Shown: positions 9,438 to 19,100 of the stretch, one piece after another | Layout of the letters: every line of letters begins with the position of its first letter | Numbering within the stretch: the stretch's first letter is position 1 | DNA from: Thermoanaerobacterium sp. RBIITD | GTDB lineage: Bacteria; Bacillota; Thermoanaerobacteria; Thermoanaerobacterales; Thermoanaerobacteraceae | Assembly: GCF_900205865.1 (NCBI RefSeq) | Contig: NZ_LT906662.1 | Location: 1,873,411 to 1,937,410 of the forward strand | Direction: 5' to 3' | DNA: 64,000 nucleotides | The notes under the pieces: generated by a model | Database searches by the model: none | What the model was told of the DNA's origin: nothing | What the model saw: the letters and a program-made list of their open reading frames with translations, nothing else | Position numbers and translations under genes: made by a program

Positions 9438-9459
9438 TATTTAACTCAGGGATGGTTTT

Positions 9460-10258
9460 GTGCGCGGAGCAAAGCTTAGGTGCTAAAGTGGATGTGAATC
9501 TAGCTTGATAAAGTTTAACCAGCAGCCGTACTTAGTATTGGGCGATATATGGCGACGAATATTAAGTGTAGGTAGAGAAGATAATAGGCTGAAAATCGAA
9601 AGATTGAAGGTGTTGAGCTACGAAATTTCAATTGGGAAGGCCCATGCTCTGGGATGAGCTAAAGACAGAATTCTATTAGTTATTATGGCAAGAATAATAG
9701 AACTTCCTCGGGGCCGTAGGCCTTGGTATGCTATACAATATTAGCACTAGGGAATTCGGAAGGCTCTGCAAGCTCCCGAAGAGGGTACGACATTACAAGT
9801 CCAAAACACAAGTAACAAGTAAGTTGGATGGTTAGCAAGGAGTTGGATTACAGTATAGTGCTGATGAAGCTGGGTAATGCCAGCAGAGGGAAGGCTGTAA
9901 CATATCATCGACCTTTAAAGAGAAACATCTTACACATTGAAGGCACAATAAAGATGAAAACGGAACTAACGAGGATAGCCGAAGTTGTAGCAAAACATCC
10001 AAATGACAAACTACAAACACTCGTATATTATATCAATGAAGAGAAATTAAAAGAAAAGCAAATAGATATAGGTGCGAGAAAAGTGCCAGGCATAGATAAA
10101 ATCACAAAAGGTGAATATGACATGTACTTTAAACAGCAATTTAGAAGATCTGGTGGGAAGAATGAAAAGAAAGGCTTACAAGCCACTCCCAGTCAGAAGA
10201 ACATATATTTAAAAATAATGAAGCAACAAACTCAGATTACTTTTGTATTCCAGCATCT
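9460..10258 (+). mobile_element. Truncated group II intron (5' ribozyme part plus IEP start)
   Basis: The 5' end GTGCGCGG matches the group II intron start consensus GTGYG. The following ~490 nt read like domains I-III of a bacterial intron, with segments such as AGCCGTACTTAG, GGGCCGTAGGCC and GGAAGGCTCTGCAAGCTCCCG. The domain IV reading frame begins at about 9954. The intron is cut at 10258 by the left end of the second Mu-like transposon, so domains V and VI and most of the reverse transcriptase are missing. It is inserted just after the ABC operon. Confidence 0.8.
9954..10258 (+). pseudogene. Group II intron reverse transcriptase/maturase, N-terminal fragment
   Basis: MKTELTRIAEVVAKHPNDKL...LVYYINEEKLKEK...GARKVPGIDKITKGEY matches the N-terminus of LtrA-like intron-encoded proteins (RT0 region and the GIDKVTK motif). 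After about 10130 the match continues in another frame (NLEDLVGRMKRKAYKP, PVRRTYI). It then meets two stops and fades toward what should be the PLGIPA motif, where the Mu-like transposon end lies. Several mutations plus the truncation mean it is dead. Confidence 0.78.
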
Positions 10259-10391
10259 TGTTATACAGCAAATTATTTCAATATAAAAAGTGCTATAAAA
10301 AGCAAAATAATTTAACTTTATCCATTGCATTTGTCAAGTGAAAAATACTCCAAATTTCAATCGAATTTTCCTCCACTTAGTGTATAAAAAA

Positions 10392-11024
10392 TTAAGCAAT
10401 ATTCTGACTCTTTATCCATTCCTCCGTTTCTTTAAGTCTATATGAATTTCCATTCATATTTACTAAATAGGCTTTATGTGTTAGTCTATCTACCATCGCT
10501 GCTGTCATAACTGGGTCTTGGAATATTTCAGCCCACCTTTCAAATGATAAGTTTGTTGTTATTATCGTTGATTTTCTTCCTGCTCTTAATGATAAGTTTG
10601 TAAATAAAAACTCAGACCCTTCTTTATCAAAAGAGATAAACCTGAGTTTATCCGCTATCACAAGATCGTATTTTGCAAATTTGTTTTCAAAAGTATGTAA
10701 TGTTCTCTCTGACCTATTTTCTTTTAATTGATTTATTAAAGTTGGAATTGCTGTGAATAGTACTCTATATCCTGCTAAACAAGCTTTTATGCCTAGTCCT
10801 ATTGCTATATGTGTTTTGCCTGTACCTGGATTTCCTGCAAGTATTACATTTTGTCCATTCTTAATAAATTCAAGTGAACTTAATATCTTTAATTTTCTAT
10901 TCGCATCATCTGGTAGATACTCTACTTTTAGGTCTTCTAGATATTTTTTGTATGGAAAATTAGCTAGTCTTATACGATTTTCTTTCGCATGTTCCTGTCT
11001 TAGATCATATTCTTTCTGGAGCAA
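10392..11024 (-). CDS. istB: IS21 helper ATPase IstB
   Basis: A 210-residue DnaC-like AAA+ ATPase, the target-selection helper of IS21 transposition. Motifs are Walker A GNPGTGKTHIA and the Walker B region YDLVIADKLRF (the usual DE is changed to DK here, which may impair hydrolysis). The end is WAEIFQDPVMTAAMVDRLTHKAYLVNMNGNSYR. IstB proteins usually run about 250 residues. Here the frame starts MLQKEYDLRQEHAKENRIRLANFPYKK, and upstream sequence (11025-11107) still resembles an IstB N-terminus in another frame. The gene may therefore be 5'-frameshifted. Confidence 0.78.
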   Translation of the reverse strand: MLQKEYDLRQEHAKENRIRLANFPYKKYLEDLKVEYLPDDANRKLKILSSLEFIKNGQNVILAGNPGTGKTHIAIGLGIKACLAGYRVLFTAIPTLINQLKENRSERTLHTFENKFAKYDLVIADKLRFISFDKEGSEFLFTNLSLRAGRKSTIITTNLSFERWAEIFQDPVMTAAMVDRLTHKAYLVNMNGNSYRLKETEEWIKSQNIA

Positions 11025-11107
11025 TCCGTATAAGTATTCTTCATAGCTTATATCTCTTGCTGCAGCATCTTTTGTATCTTCTCTAAAATATTTCTTTTTT
11101 ATTCATT

Positions 11108-11992
11108 TTAAATGACGGCCTCCTCTTTGAAATTTTCGGCCTCTTTAGGTATTAAATTGCCGAATTCTTTCAGCATTTCTTTTGATTTATCTTCTATTTC
11201 ATTATTTGTTTTTGTCTTTTCTATATATTCATCAACCTTTCTTTCGCATATTATTTTTATTTTATCTGTTGTAATATCAATTGGATCTATTTTTCTCAAT
11301 TTCTCAATAGCATCAAGTATTTTTTGCATACCTACTATACCTACATATTGCAAGAGATCTATGAATTCTTTCTCCCTGGTGGTATAATAGGTATGGTAGA
11401 TATTTTGCAACCTTGGGTCTGCCTGTTTAAGCGCTGTGCTTGAAGGCAGGGCCCCAGGTTTTTTCTTTAGTGTATTCAAGTAGTGCTCTATTTTTATTGA
11501 CCATTCGTTAAATCCGTATATTCGCTCATGTTCGGCAATTTTTACATTGTCATAATAGCAAAGTATTTTATGCGAATATATTTTTGTAAATATGATTTTA
11601 CCGACATAAGCATCAGGTACAGAATAATGACATGAGTCTATAACTATTGTTGAATATTTATCTACCCGCAAGTCTTCACATCTTGCTGCATCAAATGGTG
11701 GTAATTGCGGCAGCAAATACGGTCTCTCTTCTTCAAGTATCTCTGCAGGTGACTTATTGTCTTTTAAATAGTTTTTTGTATTATTCAGCTTTTTACATAC
11801 TTCATAAAGATAGTTATTAGCTTCTTCCAATGAGTCAAAGTAGTCTTTATTAGAAAATGCCTTTCTTCTTATAAATTCTACGCTTCTTTCAACGTGTCCT
11901 TTTTCATTGCCTCGATATGTATTGCAAAATCTAAATTTAAAGCAGTAATATATTGATAGTTTTAAAAGTCCTTTTGTTGGTTCTTTTTCACT
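11108..11992 (-). pseudogene. istA: istA, 3' part, separated by IS110
   Basis: Minus-strand sequence from the IS110 boundary reads SEKEPTKGLLKLSIYYCFKF and, in frame, NTYRGNEKGHVERSVEFIRRKAF. It continues into the C-terminal half of an IstA transposase (EEANNYLYEVCKKLN...EERPYLLPQLPPFD) with the catalytic glutamate in GHVERS. With the N-terminal part at 13593-14305 it makes one istA gene. Joining the two flanks gives FVG|SEKEPTKG in frame, so the IS110 insertion is the only break. Confidence 0.8.
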
Positions 11993-12043
11993 CCTTGTAT
12001 AATATATTTAGGTTAATAAAGGCAACCTATAATCCTTTTTTAG

Positions 12044-12072
12044 CTGATAAATTATACTTAAAATTGTATAAT
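12044..12072 (+). promoter_or_regulatory. Probable promoter of the IS110 left-end RNA
   Basis: CTGATA (12044-12049), a 17-bp spacer and TATAAT (12067-12072) lie in the noncoding left end, just before the region with the guide-like matches. Confidence 0.5.
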
Positions 12073-12078
12073 TAAGTT

Positions 12079-12255
12079 ATTAGATAGAGTATTGTCGTTC
12101 ACTCCTTGAGATTGAAAGCTCGTACTTGAAAGACTGACACCTCTGTCTGATAAACTGATTACGAATAAGTTGGATGTTGACTAACTCGATTAGTACTTCG
12201 AATGTAGAACAAGGCAGTAACGTTTATCAGTTTAGAGGAACTATCTAAAATACAT
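12079..12255 (+). ncRNA. Candidate IS110 bridge RNA
   Basis: In IS110-group elements the noncoding left end encodes a bridge RNA with a 5' target-binding loop and a 3' donor-binding loop (known for IS621). The expected matches are here in the right order. TTCACT (12098-12103) equals the left target plus core at 11987-11992. AGTTGG (12168-12173) equals the right element end at 13586-13591. ACAAGG (12209-12214) is the reverse complement of the left element end CCTTGT (11993-11998). A right-target guide is less clear. RNA ends are estimates. Confidence 0.6.
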
Positions 12256-12274
12256 TGATTATGGGTGATTAAAA

Positions 12275-13468
12275 ATGTTTTATTTAGGTATTGATATCGG
12301 GAAAAACAATCATGTAGCTTCTTTAATTGATGAAAAATGTAAAATCCTCTTTAAAGCTTTCTCTTTCCCAAACTCTTACGTTGGTGGTGATAGCTTACTT
12401 GATAAGCTTGCTTCCTTTAACATCTCTGTTAATAATGTTGAAATTGGTATGGAAGCTACGGGCCACTATTGGTTATCTATTTATTCTTTTCTTGTTGAAA
12501 AAGGTTTTGTTATTCATGTTATTAATCCTATTCAAACTGATGGTTGGCGTAAAGGAACTGAAATCAGAAAGCGCAAAACCGACATCATCGATTCTATACT
12601 AATTGCAGATCTTATTCGCTACGGTGATTTCTTAGAAACTTCTTTAGCCAACGAAGATACTATCTCTCTTCGCAATCTTTCTCGTTTTAGAAATTACCTC
12701 ATCAATTCTATAGGTGACCTTAAGCGTAAGACCGTTTGTGTTTTAGATCAAGTTTTCCCCGAATATCAATCTATCTTTTCTAATATCTTTGGACAAACGT
12801 CTAAGGAAATCTTACTCCACTTTAATACGCCGGATGATTTTGAAAATATTTCTTCTGAACAATTGCAGCAGGTTTTGTCTGAAATTACTATGAAAAAATT
12901 TGCTATGGATAAAATCAATGAAATTTCTTCTGCTGCTAAAAAATCTTTTGGTATTAAGTTTTGTTTGGATAGTTTTTCTCTGCAATTAAGATTATTAATT
13001 GAGCAAATTAATTTTATCGAAAAACAGGTCACAGATGTTGAAGAGCAGATATCAGTTTTACTTGATAAAATCAATTCTCCTATTACTACAATACCTGGCA
13101 TTGGCAATGTAACAGCTGCAACAATTTTAGGAGAAATAGGAGATATTTCAAGGTTTAAAAATCCATCAAAGCTTGTAGCTTATGCCGGTATTGATGCTTC
13201 TATATCACAATCAGGAGAATATAACAGTACAAATAACAAAATGAGTAAGCGAGGTTCTCCTTATCTTAGGAAAGCTCTTTTTAGTGCTGCATTAGTTGCT
13301 TCTAATTGTGACCCTGTTTTTAAGGCTTTTTACCAAAAGAAACGTTCAGAAGGCAAACATCACCTTACAGCTATTGGAGCTGTAGCACGCAAGCTTTGCT
13401 ATACTATTTGTGCTATTTTAAAAAACAACTGTGCTTATGAAGTAAAACTTCCTAAAAATGATTGTTAG
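12275..13468 (+). CDS. IS110-family DEDD recombinase
   Basis: A 397-residue intact recombinase. The N-terminal RuvC-like DEDD domain shows YLGIDIGKNNH (first Asp), EIGMEATGHYW (Glu) and RKRKTDIIDSILIADLIRYG (last Asp pair). A coiled middle region follows, then the Transposase_20 domain with ITTIPGIGNVTAATILGEIGDISRF and NKMSKRGSPYLRKAL, which contains the nucleophilic serine. Length and motifs are complete, so the element may be active. It is encoded opposite to the disrupted istA. It would use the RNA encoded just upstream to choose targets. Confidence 0.92.
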   Translation: MFYLGIDIGKNNHVASLIDEKCKILFKAFSFPNSYVGGDSLLDKLASFNISVNNVEIGMEATGHYWLSIYSFLVEKGFVIHVINPIQTDGWRKGTEIRKRKTDIIDSILIADLIRYGDFLETSLANEDTISLRNLSRFRNYLINSIGDLKRKTVCVLDQVFPEYQSIFSNIFGQTSKEILLHFNTPDDFENISSEQLQQVLSEITMKKFAMDKINEISSAAKKSFGIKFCLDSFSLQLRLLIEQINFIEKQVTDVEEQISVLLDKINSPITTIPGIGNVTAATILGEIGDISRFKNPSKLVAYAGIDASISQSGEYNSTNNKMSKRGSPYLRKALFSAALVASNCDPVFKAFYQKKRSEGKHHLTAIGAVARKLCYTICAILKNNCAYEVKLPKNDC

Positions 13469-13592
13469 TAAATCATACTAATTACATATATTTACTTTTA
13501 ACTTGGTATTACCAGGTTTATTTGTCATGCATTTTTATTCACCCTCTTGGCAAAATTTTTTTATTTTTTTCTATTGACTTTTTATAGTTGGT

Positions 13593-14305
13593 CTTCCTAC
13601 AAATTTTTTAACCATAACTTTTGCATTGTCATATACTACAGTATGATAAACGCCTTTTATATCTTCAAAGAATGATACATGTGCTTCTTGAAAGCATGAA
13701 GTATCTTGTTTTGGAAAAAGTTTTGCAAATCTGTAATTGCCTTTGGCACTTGTAAATACCGCCATCTGAAATGTTTTTAACTCGCTTTTTATAAATAATT
13801 TGACTTCGCCCCAGTCGAATTCACACACATCTCCAAGTTGATATTCCGCCTTTATATATGCTTCTTTTTGGTCATTTAATATTTCATTTTTTGCTTGACA
13901 AACGGATGTATAACCGATGTCATAGCCTTCTTCTCTTAAGGCATTATATATATCAATTTTCTTTTTTTGTTGTTTGGACTGTCCTAAATACCTTTTTTGC
14001 TCATTTTCTCTAAGATAAAATTTTATGCGATTTATCACTTCCTCAGTTAACTTTATCTTATGCCTGTTTTCGATATTGTACTTAGGTTTCTCAATTATGT
14101 CATCAATAATCTCTTGAATATCTGTATTTCCATCTATTTTCCATTCATTTATCAAGTCTCTTCTCTTTTCTTCATATTTTTTAATATATTTTCTAATAAC
14201 TTTTCTATCAATACCAGTTTCTCTAGATATCTGTCTTTGAGATTTACCATCTCTTATATATGATAATATGATTTCTTGCTTGTTTAACAATTGATTAAAC
14301 TCCAC
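13593..14305 (-). pseudogene. istA: istA, 5' part, separated by IS110
   Basis: The N-terminal half of an IS21 IstA transposase. It has a helix-turn-helix (LSYIRDGKSQRQISRETGIDRKVIRKYIKKY, about residues 13-43), a linker, then the start of the rve domain. There VCEFDWGEVKLFI carries the first catalytic Asp and TVVYDNAKVMVKKFVG the second. The frame then runs into the IS110 end and stops at 13571. The remainder of the gene lies beyond IS110 at 11108-11992. A strong hairpin with stem ACATGAGGGA occurs in the leader (about 14308-14337). Confidence 0.85.
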
Positions 14306-14404
14306 TACTCCCTCATGTATTTTATTACATGAGGGAAATTTTATCTTAATGTGGGGGATTTTTCAACTGAAATACTGGGGTACTTTTAGGGTAACATAGA
14401 CACA

Positions 14405-14764
14405 ATGGACACAAAAAATTATGCATTACTTATATTATCTGGACAGACACAATTAATAATACAGTTGAATAGACAAGCCCATGAAGCATTAAGGCAGCGA
14501 ATAGTTTTAAATTATTCATTTAAGGGTTTAAACAAAGATGAAACAAAAGAATATATAACATCCAGATTAAAATGTGCAGGATGCAATGAAACAATATTTA
14601 CTGATGACGCAATTGAATTAATATATTCAAGCACAAATGGATATTTAAGAAAAATTAATTTACTTGCAGAAATGTCAATGATATTAGGAGCTAAAGAAAG
14701 TCAAAAAACTATAAATGGTGAGCTAGTATTTAGAGCTCAAAGTGATATAAATATTACAGAATAA
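14405..14764 (+). pseudogene. C-terminal fragment of the ExeA/TnsC-type ATPase, copy 2
   Basis: Its 119 codons are essentially identical to the last part of the intact ATPase at 2020-2823, from MDTKNYALLILSGQTQ onward. The Walker A and B motifs are missing. The break coincides with the right end of the IS21 element, so the truncation is tied to that insertion. Apparent translation from the ATG at 14405 is unlikely to make a working protein. Confidence 0.85.
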
Positions 14765-14781
14765 TTGGATATATGAGTGTA

Positions 14782-14889
14782 TCTTCTTCTCCGGAGGGGA
14801 TAGGGAAATGCAGGGGTGCAACCTGAGCACTTTGGAGAGGATTGGTGCCATAAAACAACTTTCTCCCGGTTCAATCCGGGGGAGAAGGT
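14782..14889 (+). ncRNA. Conserved structured element of the Mu-like transposon, copy 2
   Basis: Nearly identical to 2841-2947, with substitutions CTTCGGAG to CTTTGGAG and GAGGGTT to GAGGATT and one extra A. The first change keeps pairing with CTCCGG through a G-U pair; the second weakens the proposed pseudoknot. The 10-bp hairpin with loop TTCAAT is unchanged. The sequence from 14890 to 15108 also matches copy 1 and ends in the transposon terminus. Confidence 0.5.
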
Positions 14890-15108
14890 ACATTCAAGAT
14901 GGCATTTACCCAAAAAGCGTAAAACCCAAAAATGGATATACTTAAAGCTATATGTATATGATTTTAGAATAATATGATCTTATAGATTGTATAATGTAAA
15001 TTTTTAAGTAAAAACTCTGTTTAGTGATTGTTTAATCTTTATACTTTTTAGGATAAGTCAGCTTAATTAATCTCTATTTTTCAGGATGTGATATCTTACT
15101 GTTTAACA

Positions 15109-15969
15109 ATTGTTTGTGCATATTTGTTCAATGTCCTCTTTGTTTTTGATAAGATATTCCATTAATTCTTTATAATGAGATTCGTGATAATTTATCTTTT
15201 TATCAATTAATATATGGACAGATATCAAGTCTGTGTTAAAATATACATGTAACTCATTTTCTACTGTTTTAAGAGTTACAGTTTTATTTATTGAGTATCT
15301 ACTACCTTTGTAATATATCATAGAATCTTTATGGACAGTTGCTTTTTGTTCGAAGTTCATATAACCTTCTATGATATCATTACTTGGCAGAGGAGATAGA
15401 TACGCCTTTTCTTTTTGGAATAATATTATAGGTTGTATCCCTTTGTCAAAAAGTATTTCATCTGGAACGCCTCCTGTAGCTTTAAAAGCGTTTATCAAGC
15501 ATTCAATTACATCTTGTTGTGTTTTTGCTTTCCTATATTCAAAGTAGCAATATCTTGAATATCCAAGCTTATAGTTAAAAACATTAAAAATGAATTCTTC
15601 TCCATATTTAGAAACTAATTTTATCTCTTCTTTCCAATCTACCTGGGCTTGCTTTCCCGCAGGAGTTTCAAATCGTGGATGACCACTTACTTTTTTAGCA
15701 GGTTTCAAGCCTTTTCGATTTACATATTTGTTGAAATTAGAATATGTTCCAATATCATAATTTTTAGAAACAAAGTATTCGTATACTCCCTTTACCGTAA
15801 CCCCCTTTATTTCAAGTTTTGCTTTTATTTCATCGTAGTATTTGTCTAATTTGCTTTGTTTGTTTCTTGTTTTTGGTTTGCTTTCATATCCTTCATAATA
15901 CTTTTTAACAGTTCTTCTGTCTACTCCATATTCCCTTGCTATCTCTGAAAAATTAGGTTTTATCTCCAT
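15109..15969 (-). pseudogene. istA: IS21 IstA transposase with internal deletion
   Basis: An IstA-type protein with HTH (FSEIAREYGVDRRTVKKYYEGY) and the rve start (GKQAQVDWKEEIKLV). At GGVPDEILFD the second catalytic region is interrupted. The frame jumps directly to KGIQPIILFQKEKAYLSPLPSNDIIEGYMN, so about 100 residues carrying the rest of the active site are deleted in frame. The C-terminus is cut at ICTNN by the Mu-like transposon right end. It is clearly non-functional despite the open frame. Confidence 0.8.
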
Positions 15970-16111
15970 AGCCTTTAATATGCTAATTTAACCTAATAGA
16001 TTTTTCATTGCTGGTATCCCTCCTACGAACAGAAGGATACCAAATTTATGTACAAATTTGTACATTTTTATTTTCCACTTTTCGTACATTCTTATTTTAT
16101 CATTTTCATCA
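15109..16111 (-). mobile_element. Decayed second IS21-type element abutting the CRISPR array
   Basis: The right end, read inward on the minus strand, starts TGATGAAAATGATAAAATAAG and contains two copies of AATAARAATGTAC, an IS21-like terminal repeat layout. It holds a deleted istA and is cut at 15108 by the Mu-like transposon, so istB and the other end are gone. Its outer end replaces the first bases of the leftmost CRISPR repeat. Confidence 0.7.
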
Positions 16112-19100
16112 ATTCCTGATAGGTAGGCTAAAAACAAGGTATTGAAATAAAATTTATAGAAGTTAGATTATCGTTTCAATTCCTGATAGGTAGGCTAAAA
16201 ACACTAAAGAAATTAATAATCTTATTCATTCTGAGAATATGTTTCAATTCCTGATAGGTAGGCTAGAAACTTTATCATCACCAGACAAAGATTACGTTCA
16301 AGCCTTGTTTCAATTCCTGATAGGTAGGCTAAAAACAAGAACACTTAAAAAAGGAATGAAATTGACACTAGCAGTGTTTCAATTCCTGATAGGTAGGCTA
16401 AAAACCGTCGCCTTTCCAGTTTTTTTTCTCGGCGATGTCATCTTGTTTCAATTCCTGATAGGTAGGCTAAAAACTTTGACAGGGTTGAATTACTTCTTTG
16501 GACAGGAAAGTAGTTTCAATTCCTGATAGGTAGGCTAAAAACTATATTTAATAGCCGACGTGAAGAAGCTAAGGAATTGTTTCAATTCCTGATAGGTAGG
16601 CTAAAAACAGAAGTTTTGCGATCGATGAAATAGAAGTTTTTAAGGTTTCAATTCCTGATAGGTAGGCTAAAAACGTATTTATAATAGTGTAGCAGTATCG
16701 ACACACAGCATGTTTCAATTCCTGATAGGTAGGCTAAAAACATTTTGGGAAGAAGGGAGGGTTGAGATTGATTTAAGCAAGTTTCAATTCCTGATAGGTA
16801 GGCTAAAAACGGAAAGCGTTAATGGTGAATTAATAAGGGTATGTAAGTTTCAATTCCTGATAGGTAGGCTAAAAACGATAAAATTTTCGTTCATAAAAAT
16901 TAAGAGTAATCTTGTTTCAATTCCTGATAGGTAGGCTAAAAACACCTGTTATTGTTTTATAAGAAAAAAATAAGGAGGAAAGTTTCAATTCCTGATAGGT
17001 AGGCTAAAAACGGGTGGTGTTAGATTATGACCCCCTACTCTAATATTTAGTTTCAATTCCTGATAGGTAGGCTAAAAACGGAAAGCGTTAATGGTGAATT
17101 AATAAGGGTATGTAAGTTTCAATTCCTGATAGGTAGGCTAAAAACGAACAAGCAGCAACTCAACTATAATTTCAAAGAGGGTTTCAATTCCTGATAGGTA
17201 GGCTAAAAACTTCACGATTACCACGTTTATATCATCCATCCAGGTATTGTTTCAATTCCTGATAGGTAGGCTAAAAACCTACTTCATTAAGAAGGTTGAG
17301 GGGGAGGACTACTTCGTTTCAATTCCTGATAGGTAGGCTAAAAACAGCTTAAAAAGGCAGGATATGATATTACTCAATATCCGTTTCAATTCCTGATAGG
17401 TAGGCTAAAAACTTGTTTTTGCACCCATCGAATATAATAATCCATCTATTGTTTCAATTCCTGATAGGTAGGCTAAAAACGTTTTCTGTTACTATTGTAT
17501 TACCTTCAAAACCTAATTGTTTCAATTCCTGATAGGTAGGCTAAAAACAAAATTTTTTAAAAAAATTATAAAAACTATTGACTTTGGTTTCAATTCCTGA
17601 TAGGTAGGCTAAAAACAATAAAATAACATGTACAGATGAACATCCTATTGCTGGTTTCAATTCCTGATAGGTAGGCTAAAAACTGGTATTCGATGCTAAC
17701 AAATCCCCATCCTACTCCGGTTTCAATTCCTGATAGGTAGGCTAAAAACTTAAAGCTGATAATGTTAAGAAGATTAAAAAAGGAGTTTCAATTCCTGATA
17801 GGTAGGCTAAAAACCAAGCAGGTATAAGCGAACACGATATAGGGATAGTGCGTTTCAATTCCTGATAGGTAGGCTAAAAACGCTGCATATTTGGAGTGTA
17901 GACAACGAAGATTTCTTGTTTCAATTCCTGATAGGTAGGCTAAAAACATCATCTTGCCAGTACACAATGGAGTCATAATCACCAGTTTCAATTCCTGATA
18001 GGTAGGCTAAAAACCATAGAAGCAAAAGTAAATATCAATATAGGTATAAATGTTTCAATTCCTGATAGGTAGGCTAAAAACTTAACATTGCAGGATGGAT
18101 ACGATTTAACAGATGTAATGTTTCAATTCCTGATAGGTAGGCTAAAAACTTTAGTTCTGGCTTATAGTCGATTATATTGTCATCTGGTTTCAATTCCTGA
18201 TAGGTAGGCTAAAAACGAAATTAGAATACATAATACAAATATTAACATCTTGTTTCAATTCCTGATAGGTAGGCTAAAAACGCTTTCAGCAATTTGCAGT
18301 ATGGAATTCCAATTTGTTCGTTTCAATTCCTGATAGGTAGGCTAAAAACGCTTACGTCTTTTTTCTCTGCAATTTTTTTGAATTGGGTTTCAATTCCTGA
18401 TAGGTAGGCTAAAAACACCAAGTATTTTCCTTGTCATCCACAATGCTAATTCCTGTTTCAATTCCTGATAGGTAGGCTAAAAACAGCTTTTTCACAAATT
18501 TGTGGAACACAATTACAAGCAGTTTCAATTCCTGATAGGTAGGCTAAAAACTGCAGAACAGGCTTTAAGAATGGAGATAGCAGAAAAGTTTCAATTCCTG
18601 ATAGGTAGGCTAAAAACCCAAAAGCACAGCATATTTTTATAGGTCATTCTTAGTTTCAATTCCTGATAGGTAGGCTAAAAACGCGCTGTATATAAAAAGG
18701 GAGGCGGGATATTGTCTCCGTTTCAATTCCTGATAGGTAGGCTAAAAACATAGCTTCAATGACTATATGTAATACATTAGCTATAAGTTTCAATTCCTGA
18801 TAGGTAGGCTAAAAACGAAACCCTCTTAAAAGAGCATGATTTACGTCATGCTCGTTTCAATTCCTGATAGGTAGGCTAAAAACAACGGATATTTGGACTG
18901 ATGACCAAATAAGAGCTTAGTTTCAATTCCTGATAGGTAGGCTAAAAACTTAACTTATTCCCAATTACTTTTTGAATCATTTTAAGTTTCAATTCCTGAT
19001 AGGTAGGCTAAAAACAGAAAATGAGCTTATTGATGCGGGATATTTTATAGACGTTTCAATTCCTGATAGGTAGGCTAAAAACCGCCCTAACGTTTTACCC

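Larger units (their letters stand above)
11993..13592 (+). mobile_element. IS110-family element with CT core at both ends
   Basis: A 1600-bp element inserted in istA. Left flank TTTTTCA-CT and right flank CT-TCCTAC each carry a CT dinucleotide, and fusing them at one CT restores the istA frame. This is the expected result of IS110 recombination at a CT core, with no terminal inverted repeats. The long noncoding left end (about 280 bp) and short right end (about 125 bp) place it in the IS110 rather than the IS1111 group. Confidence 0.82.
10332..14404 (-). mobile_element. IS21-family element, split by an IS110 element
   Basis: The termini start TGTCAAGTGAAAAATACTCC (10332) and, inverted, TGTGTCTATGTTACCC (14404). 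Both are followed by the repeat ATTTCAnTnGAAnnnTCCnCCAC, which is the multiple-terminal-repeat layout of IS21. The istA and istB genes read on the minus strand. istA is split by an IS110 insertion at 11993-13592. No clear target duplication is visible, which fits the deletion described for the host transposon. Confidence 0.8.
10259..15108. mobile_element. Mu/Tn7-like transposon, copy 2, interrupted by IS21
   Basis: The left end (TGTTATACAGCAA from 10259) and about 70 bp after it match 1387-1455, and the right part (14405-15108) matches 2464-3165. Between them lies a complete IS21-type element (10332-14404). The whole transposase gene and the first half of the ATPase gene are gone, so the IS21 insertion was accompanied or followed by a deletion. 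It sits between the group II intron fragment and a second IS21. Confidence 0.8.

Noticed and set aside
16106-16135. Leftmost repeat as a naturally degenerated terminal repeat
   Set aside because: Its last 25 nt are perfect and the change is abrupt at the IS21 terminus, so truncation explains it better.
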